64,000 nt of DNA from NCBI RefSeq assembly GCF_001613325.1, contig NZ_BDCD01000025.1, forward strand, positions 1-64,000, in the 5' to 3' direction. Within the stretch, counting starts at the first letter, position 1. The number at the start of each line of letters is the position of its first letter. The position numbers were made by a program, and so were the translations under genes. The notes below the pieces were generated by a model that was not told the DNA's origin, made no database searches, and saw only the letters and a program-made list of their open reading frames with translations. The stretch is from Nocardia yamanashiensis NBRC 100130 (GTDB lineage Bacteria; Actinomycetota; Actinomycetes; Mycobacteriales; Mycobacteriaceae). Of this stretch, positions 49,151 through 59,516 are shown in pieces.

Positions 49151-50470
49151 TTTCCGCCCGTGGGCCACCAGTTCGGTGTGTGAGTCCCAGCGTTCTTCGA
49201 TCCACGCGGAATCATTGTGGGCACTGTCGATTCCGGCGCTCTGATAGCCGCTCAGCTCGAAGTCCAGCTGGACTCGCAGCCGGTCCGTGTCCGGATCGCC
49301 GGCGGGCGCCGCGGCCAATTCCGCTGCCGCCGTGCGTACTCGCTGTTCGGTCCAGTGCAGGCCGCGCCGATGTGCGTGCCGGTCCACGACATTCAGCGCC
49401 ACGGCAGCCACCGCCACACCGATCAGAGTCTCCAGAAAGCGATCCCGCATGATGGGTCCCGCCGAGCCGCTCAAAGTTCCCGCCCCGCCCGCGAACATGG
49501 CGGTCGGCGTCAGGAAGGTCACCGCGAGCGCGTAATTCCCCGCGATGAACAAGTCGATGGCGAACATCAGCACCGCCAGCATGACCACCAGCACATAGCC
49601 CGACGGATGCAACTGCCACAACCCGGCGAACAGCACCAGTCCCGCGATAGTCCCCGCTATCCGGTGAATCGCCTTGGCGTGCCCCCGGACCCGGTCGGGA
49701 CCCGCACCCAGAATGACCAGCGCCGAGATCACCGCCCAATGCGGCCGCAACGACCCCGCCGCCACCCCGATCCCACCCGCGACCCCACAGGCCACCAGCA
49801 CCCGCGCGGTCGTCGTCCAGGTATGCGAATGCGGAGAAGCCGCCCGCCGCAACCGATATCCCACACTCGGCACCTCCGGCTTCGCCCAACTAGCCCCGCG
49901 CCATCGATCCACGGCAATGCTCACCCCCGTCACCGCCAAGGCCGAAACCCACCCCAGCGCGGCATATCCCGCGATGACCCCGACCGGCACCCCGCTCTCG
50001 GCCGCCACCATCGCCGCCGACCCGGTCAAGGCGAAGAACAATCCCCCAGGCGGCCCGGCCCGCAATCCAGTGAGCAACGCAACCGCCATCGTGGCGACCA
50101 CGGTAATGAATACGGCGGTCACCACCGCCGCCCCACCGAACCCGATGACCGCCCGCCCCACCCCCGCACCCACCAAGGCCGCAGCCAGCAATGCCGCACC
50201 CGCCACGAACACGAACATCCCCCGAGTCCTAATAGCCCGCCCATCCCCATACATGATCGCGAACGCACCAAGTGTGACGAACAACGCCTCCTGCGCATGC
50301 CCCATCCCCACCACAACCGCCGCCGGCACCCCGAACGCCACCCCCGACCGCACCCCGGCCCCCACCCGGCTACGCACCGAAGGCACCGCAAACAGCAACG
50401 CCCGCACCCGCGCCACCTCCGGCAGCGCCCCACCCAACTCCGATCCCGACTCCATACCCCATATAAACAC
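49130..50470 (-). CDS. FUSC-family membrane protein (aromatic-acid exporter-like)
   Basis: A 446-residue protein with two groups of hydrophobic helices (about 25-150 and 225-345) separated by a polar region, and a helical cytoplasmic end: the FUSC/ArAE-type permease pattern (AGSLRPHWAVISALVILG in the second group). Such proteins export aromatic acids or are of unknown role. GTG 50470 or ATG 50455 may be the start. The 5' half uses very G-rich codons on the coding strand. It is a single gene between convergent and co-directional neighbours. Confidence 0.8.
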   Translation of the reverse strand: MFIWGMESGSELGGALPEVARVRALLFAVPSVRSRVGAGVRSGVAFGVPAAVVVGMGHAQEALFVTLGAFAIMYGDGRAIRTRGMFVFVAGAALLAAALVGAGVGRAVIGFGGAAVVTAVFITVVATMAVALLTGLRAGPPGGLFFALTGSAAMVAAESGVPVGVIAGYAALGWVSALAVTGVSIAVDRWRGASWAKPEVPSVGYRLRRAASPHSHTWTTTARVLVACGVAGGIGVAAGSLRPHWAVISALVILGAGPDRVRGHAKAIHRIAGTIAGLVLFAGLWQLHPSGYVLVVMLAVLMFAIDLFIAGNYALAVTFLTPTAMFAGGAGTLSGSAGPIMRDRFLETLIGVAVAAVALNVVDRHAHRRGLHWTEQRVRTAAAELAAAPAGDPDTDRLRVQLDFELSGYQSAGIDSAHNDSAWIEERWDSHTELVAHGRKLLEHAG

Positions 50471-50597
50471 GTAAGCCCCGCTAACTATTCGCGGGCCGAT
50501 AGCTCACGGGTTCATACCGGTCCCGCTCACCGCGGTCGGCGTCGGCTGACGAAGCTCGCGCGCTGATCGTGAGTCCGAGTGAACCCCGGGAAACGGC

Positions 50598-50632
50598 GCG
50601 AGGCCGGATCTCGGTGGGAGATCCGGCCTCGC
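50598..50632 (-). terminator. Intrinsic terminator of kgd
   Basis: A perfect 15-bp stem GCGAGGCCGGATCTC/GAGATCCGGCCTCGC (50598-50612 with 50618-50632), loop GGTGG, 17 bp after the kgd stop; a short TTT follows on the minus strand. Confidence 0.85.
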
Positions 50633-50649
50633 ACGGGCTTTCGGAGGGA

Positions 50650-53600
50650 TTACACGGTCGGGGCGAAGGCCTCGGTGATGATCTCCTGCTGTTCCACGGC
50701 GTGCACCTTGGACGAACCCGAGGACGGGGCCGACATGGCGCGGCGGGAGATGCGGCGCAGCTTGCCGAACCGGGCCGGGAGGATTTCCGGGAGGTTCAGG
50801 CCGAAGAACGGCCAGGCGCCCTGGTTGGCGGGTTCTTCCTGGACCCAGACCAGGTCGGTGGCGTTCGCGTATCCCTCGAGCGCCTCGTTGAGGCGGAACT
50901 TCGGGATGGGGTACAGCTGCTCGGTGCGCACGATGGCGACATCGTCGCGGTTGTGCTTCTGCTTCTCCGCGACCAGCTCGTAGTAGATCTTGCCGGAGGT
51001 CAGCAGCACGCGCTTGACCTTCGAGCGGTCGCCGTTGCCCGACTCGTAGGTGGGCTCCTCGAGCACGGTGCGGAACTTGTTGTCGGTGAAGTCCTCGACC
51101 TCGGACACCACAGCCTTGTTGCGCAGCATGGACTTCGGGGTGAAGACCACCAGCGGGCGGCGGATGCCGTCCAGGGCGTGCCGGCGCAGCAGGTGGAAGT
51201 AGTTCGACGGGGTGGAGGGGACCGCCACCGTCATCGAACCCTCGGCGCACAGCTGCAGGAAGCGCTCGATACGACCGGAGGTGTGGTCCGGGCCCTGGCC
51301 TTCGTGACCGTGCGGCAGCAGCAGCACGACCTCGGAGAGCTGGCCCCACTTGGCCTCGCCGGAGGAGATGAACTCGTCGATGACGGTCTGCGCGCCATTG
51401 ACGAAGTCACCGAACTGGGCCTCCCACAACACGAGCGCGTCGGGGTTGCCGAGCGAGTAGCCGTACTCGAAGCCGACGGCCGCGTACTCCGACAGCGCCG
51501 AGTCGTGCACCGCGAACCAGCCCGGCGCCTTGGACCCGATGTTGTGCAGCGGGGTGTACTCGCCGCCGGTCTTGCGGTCGATGATGACCGAGTGCCGCTG
51601 CGAGAAGGTGCCGCGGCGGGAGTCCTGACCGGTGAGGCGGACCGCCTTGCCCTCGTCGATGAGCGAACCGAAGGCCAGCAGTTCGGCCATGGCCCAGTCG
51701 ATCTTGCCCTCGTAGGCCATCTCGCGGCGCTTCTCCAGCACCGGCTTGACGCGCGGGTGCACGGTGAAGCCCTCGGGCACGTTCACGAACGCGTCGCCGA
51801 TGCGCTGCAGCACCGTCTTGTCCACGGCGGTGACCAGCGTGGTCGGCATGACCTGCTCGTCCTCGACCGATTCGGACGGCTCCGGGGTGTACTTCTCCAG
51901 CTCGCGGACCTCGTTGAAGACCCGCTCCAGCTGACCCTGGTAGTCGCGCAGCGCGGCCTCGGCCTCGGTCATGGAGATATCGCCGCGGCCGATCAGGCTC
52001 TCGGTGTACGCCTTACGCACCGAACGCTTGGTGTCGATCACGTCGTACATGTTCGGCTGCGTCATCGACGGGTCGTCGCCCTCGTTGTGACCGCGACGGC
52101 GGTAGCAGATCATGTCGATGACGACGTCCTTGCGGAACTTCTGCCGGTAGTCGACGGCCAGCTTGGCCACCCACACGCAGGCTTCCGGGTCGTCGCCGTT
52201 CACGTGGAAGATCGGCGCGCCGATGAACTTCGCGATGTCCGTGGAGTATTCGGTGGACCGCGAGTACTCGGGCGCGGTGGTGAAGCCGATCTGGTTGTTC
52301 ACCACGATGTGCACGGTGCCGCCGGTGCGGTAGCCGCGCAGGCCCGACAGGTTCAGCGTCTCGGCGACGACGCCCTGTCCGGCGAAGGCCGCGTCACCGT
52401 GCAGCATGAGCGGCACGACGGAGAAGGAGCGATCCTCTTCGCCCTTGGTGACGATGTCTTCCTTGGTGAGCAGATCCTGCTTGGCGCGAACCAGACCCTC
52501 CAGCACCGGGTCGACGGCCTCGAGGTGCGACGGGTTGGCGGTCAGCGACACCTGAATGTCGTTGTCGCCGAACATCTGGATGTAGGTGCCCTGCGCGCCC
52601 AGGTGGTACTTCACGTCGCCGGAGCCGTGGGTGGCGGCCGGGTTCATATTGCCCTCGAACTCGGTGAAGATCTTCGAGTAGGGCTTGCCGACGATATTGG
52701 CGAGCACGTTCAGGCGGCCGCGGTGCGGCATACCGATGACGACCTCGTCGAGGGCGTGCTCGGCGCACTGGTCGATGACGGCGTCCATCATCGGGATGAC
52801 CGATTCGGCGCCTTCGAGGGAGAAGCGCTTCTGGCCGACGTACTTGGTCTGCAGGAAGGTCTCGAAGGCCTCGGCCGCGTTCAGGCGGGACAGAATGTAC
52901 TTCTGCTCGGCCACGGTCGGCTTGGCGTGCTTCTGCTCGACCCGTTCCTGAATCCATTGCAGCTGTTCGGGATCCAGGATGTGGGTGTATTCCACGCCCA
53001 CGTGCCGCGAGTAGGCGTCGCGTAGGATGGACAGCACGTCGCGCAGCTTCATGCGCTCCTGGCCGTGGAAGCCCGCAACATTGAATTCGCGATCCAGGTC
53101 CCACAGGGTCAGGCCGTGCTGGGTGACATCCAGGTCGGGGTGCGAGCGGAACTTGTCCTTGACCAGGCGCAGCGGGTCGGTGTCGGCCATCAGGTGGCCG
53201 CGGCTGCGGTACGCGTTGATCATTTCCTGGACGCGGGTCGACTTGTCGATGCCGCGTTCCTTGATGTCCTTGCGCCAGCGCACCGGCTCGTAGGGGACAC
53301 CCATGCCGTGGAAGATCTCGTCGTAGAACTGGTCCGAGATCAGCAGGTTGTGGATGGTGCGCAGGAAGTCACCGGACTCCGCGCCCTGGATGATGCGGTG
53401 GTCGTAGGTGGAGGTCAGCGTCATGAGCTTGCCGATGCCGATCTCGGCCAGCTGCTCGTCGCCCATGCCCTGGAACTCGGCCGGGTACTCCATGGCGCCC
53501 GCGCCGATGATCGCGCCCTGTCCCTGCATCAAGCGCGGCACCGAATGGTTGGTGCCGATGGTGCCCGGGTTGGTCAGCGAGATGGTGACGCCGGCGAAGT

Positions 53601-54393
53601 CGTCGGTGGTGAGCTTGCCGTCGCGGGCCCGGCGGACCACGTCTTCGTACGCATTGTGGAACTGCGCGAAGCTCATGTCCTCGGTGTTCTTGATGGCCGC
53701 GACCGCGAGCGAACGCTTGCCGTCCTTGCCCTTGAGGTCGATGGCCAGGCCGAGGTTGGTGTGCGCGGGGGTGACCGCGTTCGGCTTGCCGTCGATCTCG
53801 GCGTAGTGCCGGTTCATGTTCGGGTAGGACTTGATGGCCTGCACGATGGCGTAACCCAGCAGATGGGTGAAGCTGATCTTGCCACCGCGGGTGCGGGCCA
53901 GATGGTTGTTGATGACGAGCCGGTTGTCGATCATCAGCTTGGCCGGGATCGCACGCACCGAGGTGGCGGTGGGGATGGTCAGCGACGCCGACATGTTCTT
54001 CACGATGGCCGCGGCCGGTCCGCGTAGTACCTGGGCCTCGTCCGTCGCGGCGGGCTTCGGGCCACCCGTGGTGGGGGCGGCGTTCGAAGTCGGAGCCGGA
54101 GTGGTCTGCGGGGCGCGCACCTGAGCCGGAGCCGGGGCCGGGGCAGGCGCGGCGGCAGCGGGGGCGGGCTGCGGAGCGGGGGCGGGAGCGGGCGCCACGG
54201 CCGGCGCGGGGGCGGGGGGAGCTGCAGCGGCTACCGGCTTGCTGTTACCGGTGTCGCCGGTGTTCTCCGGCGTGTAGTCGGCCAGAAACTCGTGCCAGCT
54301 CTCATCGACGGACGAGGGGTCTTGCTTGTACTTCTGGTACATCTCGTCGACAAGCCACTGGTTCTGTCCGAACTGGTCTGTTGAGCTGCTCAC
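50650..54393 (-). CDS. kgd: Multifunctional 2-oxoglutarate metabolism enzyme (alpha-ketoglutarate decarboxylase/dehydrogenase E1, SucA)
   Basis: A 1247-residue fused enzyme of the mycobacterial/corynebacterial type: an N-terminal segment FGQNQWLVDEMYQKYKQDPS, a Pro/Ala-rich linker (about 45-110), an E2-like succinyltransferase domain with STYDHRIIQGAESG near residue 329, then the thiamine-diphosphate E1 domain (HGDAAFAGQGVVAETLNLSG near 665, MPHRGRLNVLANI) to the end. It decarboxylates 2-oxoglutarate and can act in the OdhA-E2p complex, regulated by GarA/OdhI. The GTG at 54393 gives the usual N-terminus; ATG 54411 is an alternative. It is monocistronic with a strong terminator. Confidence 0.95.
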   Translation of the reverse strand: MSSSTDQFGQNQWLVDEMYQKYKQDPSSVDESWHEFLADYTPENTGDTGNSKPVAAAAPPAPAPAVAPAPAPAPQPAPAAAAPAPAPAPAQVRAPQTTPAPTSNAAPTTGGPKPAATDEAQVLRGPAAAIVKNMSASLTIPTATSVRAIPAKLMIDNRLVINNHLARTRGGKISFTHLLGYAIVQAIKSYPNMNRHYAEIDGKPNAVTPAHTNLGLAIDLKGKDGKRSLAVAAIKNTEDMSFAQFHNAYEDVVRRARDGKLTTDDFAGVTISLTNPGTIGTNHSVPRLMQGQGAIIGAGAMEYPAEFQGMGDEQLAEIGIGKLMTLTSTYDHRIIQGAESGDFLRTIHNLLISDQFYDEIFHGMGVPYEPVRWRKDIKERGIDKSTRVQEMINAYRSRGHLMADTDPLRLVKDKFRSHPDLDVTQHGLTLWDLDREFNVAGFHGQERMKLRDVLSILRDAYSRHVGVEYTHILDPEQLQWIQERVEQKHAKPTVAEQKYILSRLNAAEAFETFLQTKYVGQKRFSLEGAESVIPMMDAVIDQCAEHALDEVVIGMPHRGRLNVLANIVGKPYSKIFTEFEGNMNPAATHGSGDVKYHLGAQGTYIQMFGDNDIQVSLTANPSHLEAVDPVLEGLVRAKQDLLTKEDIVTKGEEDRSFSVVPLMLHGDAAFAGQGVVAETLNLSGLRGYRTGGTVHIVVNNQIGFTTAPEYSRSTEYSTDIAKFIGAPIFHVNGDDPEACVWVAKLAVDYRQKFRKDVVIDMICYRRRGHNEGDDPSMTQPNMYDVIDTKRSVRKAYTESLIGRGDISMTEAEAALRDYQGQLERVFNEVRELEKYTPEPSESVEDEQVMPTTLVTAVDKTVLQRIGDAFVNVPEGFTVHPRVKPVLEKRREMAYEGKIDWAMAELLAFGSLIDEGKAVRLTGQDSRRGTFSQRHSVIIDRKTGGEYTPLHNIGSKAPGWFAVHDSALSEYAAVGFEYGYSLGNPDALVLWEAQFGDFVNGAQTVIDEFISSGEAKWGQLSEVVLLLPHGHEGQGPDHTSGRIERFLQLCAEGSMTVAVPSTPSNYFHLLRRHALDGIRRPLVVFTPKSMLRNKAVVSEVEDFTDNKFRTVLEEPTYESGNGDRSKVKRVLLTSGKIYYELVAEKQKHNRDDVAIVRTEQLYPIPKFRLNEALEGYANATDLVWVQEEPANQGAWPFFGLNLPEILPARFGKLRRISRRAMSAPSSGSSKVHAVEQQEIITEAFAPTV

Positions 54394-54524
54394 AGCAGGT
54401 GTTCGCCTCATTTCGTTCTTCGCGCTGCGACGTTTGTGACGTGCCCGGCACGGGTAATCGGCGGATGCGCGCCGATGCGCCCCCACTGAGGATATGCCCA
54501 CCCCTGTTCGTCCCTGTCCCTGGA

Positions 54525-57500
54525 CTACCAGCGAGTGGACACGTCTCTCAATGACGACTCGTCCTCGAACGAGAATATTCCTTCCTCGGCGGCTGCCGCA
54601 GCCCACAAGCGGGAGTAAGCGCCGCGTTGCGATAGCAGTTGTTCATGAGTGCCGATTTCGGCGATCTTGCCCTGCTCGACCACCGCGATCCGGTCGGCTT
54701 GCGCGGCGGTCGCCAGCCGGTGCGCGACGATCACCGCGGTGCGTCCGCGCGTCACCGATTCGTTCGCCACCAGCACCGATGCCTCGGCCGCCGGATCCAG
54801 CACCGCGGTGGCCTCATCCAGCAGCAACAGGTCCGGGCGCACCAGTTCGGCGCGGGCCAGCGCGATCAGCTGGCGCTGCCCCGCGGACAGCCCGCGGCCG
54901 CGCTCGCCGACCGGTTGCCGCATTCCGTGCGGTAAAGCATTGATGGCGTCGAGCGCGCCCACCGCGGCGGCCGCGGCCTCGATCTCCGCAGGATTCGCAA
55001 AAGGTTTGCCAAATGCAATGTTGCTGGCGATGTCTCCGGTGAATAAGTGAGCTTCCTGTGGAACAACTCCCAAGCGCGCTCGGAAGTCGGTGAGCGCGTA
55101 GTCGCGGATATCGGTGCCGTCCACGCGGATCACGCCCGTGTTGATAGCCCCGTGATCTGCAGTTTCGGTGCGCGGCATGTCATACAGGCGGGCCAGGAGT
55201 TTCACGATGGTGGACTTGCCGGCGCCGGTCGCGCCGACCAGTGCCAGGCTGCTGCCCGCCGGAATCCGGAGCGTGACGCCGTCCAGTGCGGGGGTATCGA
55301 CGCCGGGGTAGTGGAAGCGCACATCGTCGAACACGACCTCGCCGTGCAGTTTTCCGTCGATGGCCACCGGATGTTCGGGGTCGGGCGTGATCGAGGACGG
55401 GGTGCGCAGTAGTTCGCCGACGCGCCGCAGCCCGACCCGGGCCTGCTGATAGCCGTCGAAGAGCTGTGAGAGCTGGAAGATCGGCCCGGTCAGCAGCCGC
55501 AGGTACAGCACGAAGGCGACCAGGGTGCCGGCCGAGGTGCTGCCGTCGGCGACCTGCCGCGCGCCGAGGAACACCACGGCCGCCAAAGCCACATCGGCCC
55601 AGGCGCTCACGAACGCGAAGTACACCGAGATGGCCTTCTGCGCCCGCATCCGGCTCACCCGATACCGGTGCGAGTATTCGGTGAACCGCTCCGCGGCCCG
55701 CCGCTCGTGCCGGTGCGCCTGCACCACCCGCAGCCCCGCCACGTTCTCGGCGAAGTCGGCGTTCACGGTGGCGGCGTCCTCCCGCGATTCGCTGTACGCG
55801 CGATCGGAGGCCTTGCGGAACCACCAGGTCGCCAGCGCCAGCGGCGTGATGGTCACCAGCACCACCAGCGCCAGCTGCACGTCGATCACCAGCAGCGCCA
55901 CCGCGATTCCCGCCACCGTCAGCAGGCTCACCAGGGTGTCCGGCACGCCGGTCTGCAGGAAGGTCGACATGGCGTCGATATCGGTGGTCATCCGGGTGAG
56001 GATGCGACCCGACAGCTCCCGCTCGTAATAGTCGAGTCCCAGCCGCTGCAGATGCGCGTAACTGCGCACCCGCAACCCGTACAGCAGCCGCTCCCCGGCC
56101 CGCACGCCCCACACCAGCGCCGTGGCCGCGACCACCCAGCCGATCCCGACCAGCAGCGCGCCCGCGACGGTGGCGCGAACCAACGCCCCGCCGTCGTCCT
56201 TGCTCACCCCCGAGTCGATCGCGTACTGCACGATCGACGGGAACCCCACGCCCACCAGCGCATCCAGCGCCAGCAGCAGCACGGTCCCCGCCACCAGCCA
56301 CCGCACCGGCCGCAACAACCGGGCCAGCCGGAACCCCGGATCCGGCGCGGAAAGCTCCCGATCATCCAGTCCGGGCAGCTCGGTCGCGGCGGGCAAGGAC
56401 GGCAGCACGCGCCGAACTTCCTCCGGCACATCGGAACCCGACAGCTCGTCAACGGCGGTTGGGGCGTTGTTCGTGGCCTGGGGCGGGTACCCATCCGCCT
56501 CCGGAGCGGCGGCCGCGTCGCTGGTTCGGCTCGGCTCGAGCTGCCCCGAGACACGGGGCCCACTCGTGGATTCGTCATGTCCGGTGAATCCCGCTCCGGC
56601 CGGATCGGAGTCGGCTTGCGTGGTCAGCGGCGGCGCGCCGAGGATCGAATCGGCGGGCGCGAGCGGTGCGACGGAATTCGGAAGCGGTTGCGGGGTAAAG
56701 GGATCGATTTCCGCGGCGGGATCGCCCAGGAGCGGGGCCGCGCCGGGGAGGCGGATGACGCGGTCGGCGCGGGCGAGGGTGGATTCGCGGTGGGCGAGGA
56801 TCAGGGTGGCGCGGCCGGAAGTGGTGGGGAGGGCGTCGAAGATGGCGGCCTCGGTGACCGCGTCGACGGCGGAGGTGGCGTCGTCGAGGATGAGGATGCG
56901 CGGGTCGGCGAGCAGGGCGCGGGCCAGGGCGATGCGCTGGCGCTGACCGCCGGACAGGGTGAGGCCGCGTTCGCCGACCACCGTGTCGTAGCCCTGGGGG
57001 AGGGCCCGGACGAACTCGTCGGCGGCGGCCTGTTCGGCGGCGGCGCGTATCTCGGCTGCGGTGGCGTCGGGGCGGCCGAGCGCGATATTGGCGGTGATGG
57101 TGTCCGACAGCAGGAAGGCCTCGTCGAACACCACGCCCACCGCCGCACGCAGGTCGGCGGCGCGCAATTCGGCGATATCGGCGTGGGAACCCTTGCCGTA
57201 CAGGCTGATCCGGCCCGAAGTGGGCGTGTAGAAGCGCGGCAGCAGCAGTGCCAGGGTGGACTTGCCGGAGCCGGCCGGGCCGATGATCGCCACGGTCTCG
57301 CCGGGCGCGACGGTCAGGTCGAAGTCGCGCAGGATCGGCCGATCGGGGTCGAAACCGAAGGTGAGCCCGTCGATTTCGATGCCGAGCGGTCCCGGCGGCA
57401 GCTCCACCGGATGCTCGGGATCGGTGCGTTCGTGCGCGCTGTCGATGACCTCGTCCACGCGTTCGGCGGCGGCGCGGGTCAGCTGCGCCATCACCACCAC

Positions 57501-58460
57501 CATGGACACGGTGCGGGTGGCGGCGGTCATGGTGCCGACGTAGGCGGTGAACGCCAGGAACGTTCCCACGCCGATGGTCCCGTGCAGCGCGAGAATGCCG
57601 CCCACCGCGATCACCGCGACCAGCCCGGCCTGCGGAATCGCGGCCAGGGTCGGGGCGAACCGAGCATCGATGCGGGCGGCTCGCAGCCGTTCCGCGTACA
57701 GCCGTTTGCCTTGCCGCTCCAGGATTTCCACCATCCGGGCTTCCTGCCCGAACCCCTTCACCACCCGAACCCCGGTGATGGTCTCCTCCACGTGCTGCGC
57801 CAGATCCGCGCCGCGCTGCTGCGCCGACCAGGTCGCGGCGTACAAGCGCGGCCGCACCCGGTACACCACGAACGCCAGCGCCGGCACCACCAGCAATGCC
57901 GCCAGAGCCAACGGCGGCGACAGCCACAGCATGATCAACGCCGCCAGCACGAACTGCAGCGCGGCCGTCAAAGCCCACGGCCCCATGGCCAGCAGCCCCT
58001 GCACCAGCGTCAGATCACTGATCGACCGCGACACCACCTGCCCGGTCCGCAGTTCGTCCTGCCCGCGCCCGTCCAGCCGCTGCAAGGCCCCCAGCAGATC
58101 CACCCGGATCTCGTGCTGCACATCCAGCGCCAGCTGCCCCGCCAGCCACCGCCGCCCGAGCGCCGCCAGGAACCGCGCCCCGGCCAAGGCCACCATCAAC
58201 CCGGCCATGGCCGCGATGATCTCGGTATCCCCGACCACCGCCCCATCGAGCGCGCGCTTGGCCAGCAGCGGCCCGACCGCCTCGACCGCCGCACCCACCA
58301 GCACGGCCAGGGCCACGCCCGCCACCAGTCGCGGATGCTTCCGGGCGCGCTCCCACAACCGCCGCAACCAGCCCCGGGTCCGGCCGTCGTTCATCGCCGC
58401 CGCCCCGATCGCCGCACCGTTTTCCGAATCCGCACCTCGCACCGCGAGCACCTCACTCAC
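54525..58460 (-). CDS. Fused double ABC exporter (two TMD-NBD halves in one chain)
   Basis: A 1311-residue exporter. Half 1: membrane domain at about 30-310, Walker A GPAGSGKST near 395, signature LSGGQRQRIALARAL, Walker B LILDDATS near 521. A roughly 130-residue Pro/Ser linker follows. Half 2: membrane domain at about 720-1010, Walker A GATGAGKST near 1078, signature LSAGQRQLIALARAE, Walker B LLLLDEATA near 1210. The catalytic Glu is Asp in half 1, so one ATP site is degenerate, as in heterodimeric multidrug exporters. The long fused form resembles Rv0194. Drugs or lipids are likely substrates. Confidence 0.92.
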   Translation of the reverse strand: MSEVLAVRGADSENGAAIGAAAMNDGRTRGWLRRLWERARKHPRLVAGVALAVLVGAAVEAVGPLLAKRALDGAVVGDTEIIAAMAGLMVALAGARFLAALGRRWLAGQLALDVQHEIRVDLLGALQRLDGRGQDELRTGQVVSRSISDLTLVQGLLAMGPWALTAALQFVLAALIMLWLSPPLALAALLVVPALAFVVYRVRPRLYAATWSAQQRGADLAQHVEETITGVRVVKGFGQEARMVEILERQGKRLYAERLRAARIDARFAPTLAAIPQAGLVAVIAVGGILALHGTIGVGTFLAFTAYVGTMTAATRTVSMVVVMAQLTRAAAERVDEVIDSAHERTDPEHPVELPPGPLGIEIDGLTFGFDPDRPILRDFDLTVAPGETVAIIGPAGSGKSTLALLLPRFYTPTSGRISLYGKGSHADIAELRAADLRAAVGVVFDEAFLLSDTITANIALGRPDATAAEIRAAAEQAAADEFVRALPQGYDTVVGERGLTLSGGQRQRIALARALLADPRILILDDATSAVDAVTEAAIFDALPTTSGRATLILAHRESTLARADRVIRLPGAAPLLGDPAAEIDPFTPQPLPNSVAPLAPADSILGAPPLTTQADSDPAGAGFTGHDESTSGPRVSGQLEPSRTSDAAAAPEADGYPPQATNNAPTAVDELSGSDVPEEVRRVLPSLPAATELPGLDDRELSAPDPGFRLARLLRPVRWLVAGTVLLLALDALVGVGFPSIVQYAIDSGVSKDDGGALVRATVAGALLVGIGWVVAATALVWGVRAGERLLYGLRVRSYAHLQRLGLDYYERELSGRILTRMTTDIDAMSTFLQTGVPDTLVSLLTVAGIAVALLVIDVQLALVVLVTITPLALATWWFRKASDRAYSESREDAATVNADFAENVAGLRVVQAHRHERRAAERFTEYSHRYRVSRMRAQKAISVYFAFVSAWADVALAAVVFLGARQVADGSTSAGTLVAFVLYLRLLTGPIFQLSQLFDGYQQARVGLRRVGELLRTPSSITPDPEHPVAIDGKLHGEVVFDDVRFHYPGVDTPALDGVTLRIPAGSSLALVGATGAGKSTIVKLLARLYDMPRTETADHGAINTGVIRVDGTDIRDYALTDFRARLGVVPQEAHLFTGDIASNIAFGKPFANPAEIEAAAAAVGALDAINALPHGMRQPVGERGRGLSAGQRQLIALARAELVRPDLLLLDEATAVLDPAAEASVLVANESVTRGRTAVIVAHRLATAAQADRIAVVEQGKIAEIGTHEQLLSQRGAYSRLWAAAAAEEGIFSFEDESSLRDVSTRW

Positions 58461-58969
58461 TATCGACTCCCCCCGCCGTCCGGCAGTCGCACCCCTCGAC
58501 CCGCACCGCCTCGTCTTGTCCGCCCATTCGCATCATCCAGTACGACAACGACAACCCCACCCCTCCTTTGTTCCCGCACCCCACCTTCGCGCGACCCCAA
58601 CGGCATGTCGCACAGTCCCGCCCTCCTCTCCAGACGGACATTCCGACCCGCCCCAGTTCGGCGCACCTGCAATTCGGCGTTCCAGTGCGTCCGCGCGAAC
58701 TGCGCTTCCACTCATCGTTCCGGCGCGCTTCGGCACAGATCTCACGTCGCGGGGCGCGATCCCGGCCGAAAGAATGCTGGGAGACCGGAGATTCCAGGAC
58801 ATGACAGCGGGCAGTGACGGCGGGACGGGCTGCCGCGGGTCGAGACGGCTGGGCGACACTATGGGGAGCGACGGCTCGGGCGGCGGTCGCTGGGACTGCG
58901 GGTTGTGCGGGGCGGGTACCCGTGGTCGGGTGGAGATTGTTCACGACTAGTCGAAATGAGGCCGCGCAC
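58461..58969. other. 509-bp intergenic region, no gene recognised
   Basis: The region lies between the divergent ABC exporter and VOC genes. The part next to the exporter (58461-58640) is strongly C-rich on the plus strand. No open frame has a credible ribosome site. A perfect CGACTAGTCG palindrome (58944-58953) lies 16 bp before the VOC start and may be an operator; otherwise nothing is seen. Confidence 0.5.
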
Positions 58970-59509
58970 ATGCCTGTCCAGCGTCTCAACCATGCCGTGC
59001 TGTTCGTCTCCGATGTGGAGCGTTCAGCGGAGTTCTACAGCACGGTGCTGGGGTTCCGGCGCTTGCCGGGTGGGTTCCCGGGGGCGGTGTTCCTACAGGC
59101 CGAGGGGTCGGCGAACGATCACGACCTGGGGTTGTTCCAGTCGCCGGACCCGCTGATCGCGCATCGGACGGGGCGGATCGGGCTGTATCACCTGGCCTGG
59201 GAAGTGGATACGCTGCGCGAATTGCAGCGGATCAAGGATGCGCTGCAGGCGGCGGGGGCGCTGGGCGGTGCGTCCGATCATGCGTCCACCAAGGCGCTGT
59301 ACGCCTCGGATCCGGACGGCATCGAATTCGAGGTCTGCTGGCTGGTGCCGGACGCGGCCGTCGAAGCGGAGATGGCGGCCATGACCGCGCCGACCCGCCC
59401 CCTGGACATCGATGCCGAGATCGCCGCCTACGGCGCGGACACCCCCGGCGGACCGCGCACCGATCACGCCGTCTGGCAGCGGCTGTTCGCGGCGCGCCGC
59501 GGCGAATAG
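58970..59509 (+). CDS. VOC-superfamily dioxygenase/glyoxalase-like protein
   Basis: A 179-residue VOC protein: RLNHAVLFVSDVERSAEFYSTVLGFRRLPGGFPGAVFLQAE, then IGLYHLAWEVDTLRELQRI and SDPDGIEFEVCWLVPD. The His, His and Glu at N41-type positions (NHAVLFV, YHLAWEV, FEVCW) match the 2-His-1-carboxylate metal site of extradiol dioxygenases. The substrate is unknown. GAGG lies 8 nt before ATG 58970. It converges with an ABC permease gene (7 bp). Confidence 0.85.
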   Translation: MPVQRLNHAVLFVSDVERSAEFYSTVLGFRRLPGGFPGAVFLQAEGSANDHDLGLFQSPDPLIAHRTGRIGLYHLAWEVDTLRELQRIKDALQAAGALGGASDHASTKALYASDPDGIEFEVCWLVPDAAVEAEMAAMTAPTRPLDIDAEIAAYGADTPGGPRTDHAVWQRLFAARRGE

Positions 59510-59516
59510 TTCGGAT

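Noticed and set aside
55668..58817. 1049-codon plus-strand frame
   Set aside because: Antisense to the fused ABC exporter; composition dominated by Arg, Gln, His and Pro as expected for a shadow frame.
58461..58969. Possible small genes in the gap before the VOC gene
   Set aside because: Short frames on both strands, but none has a ribosome site, conserved motif or gene-like codon use.
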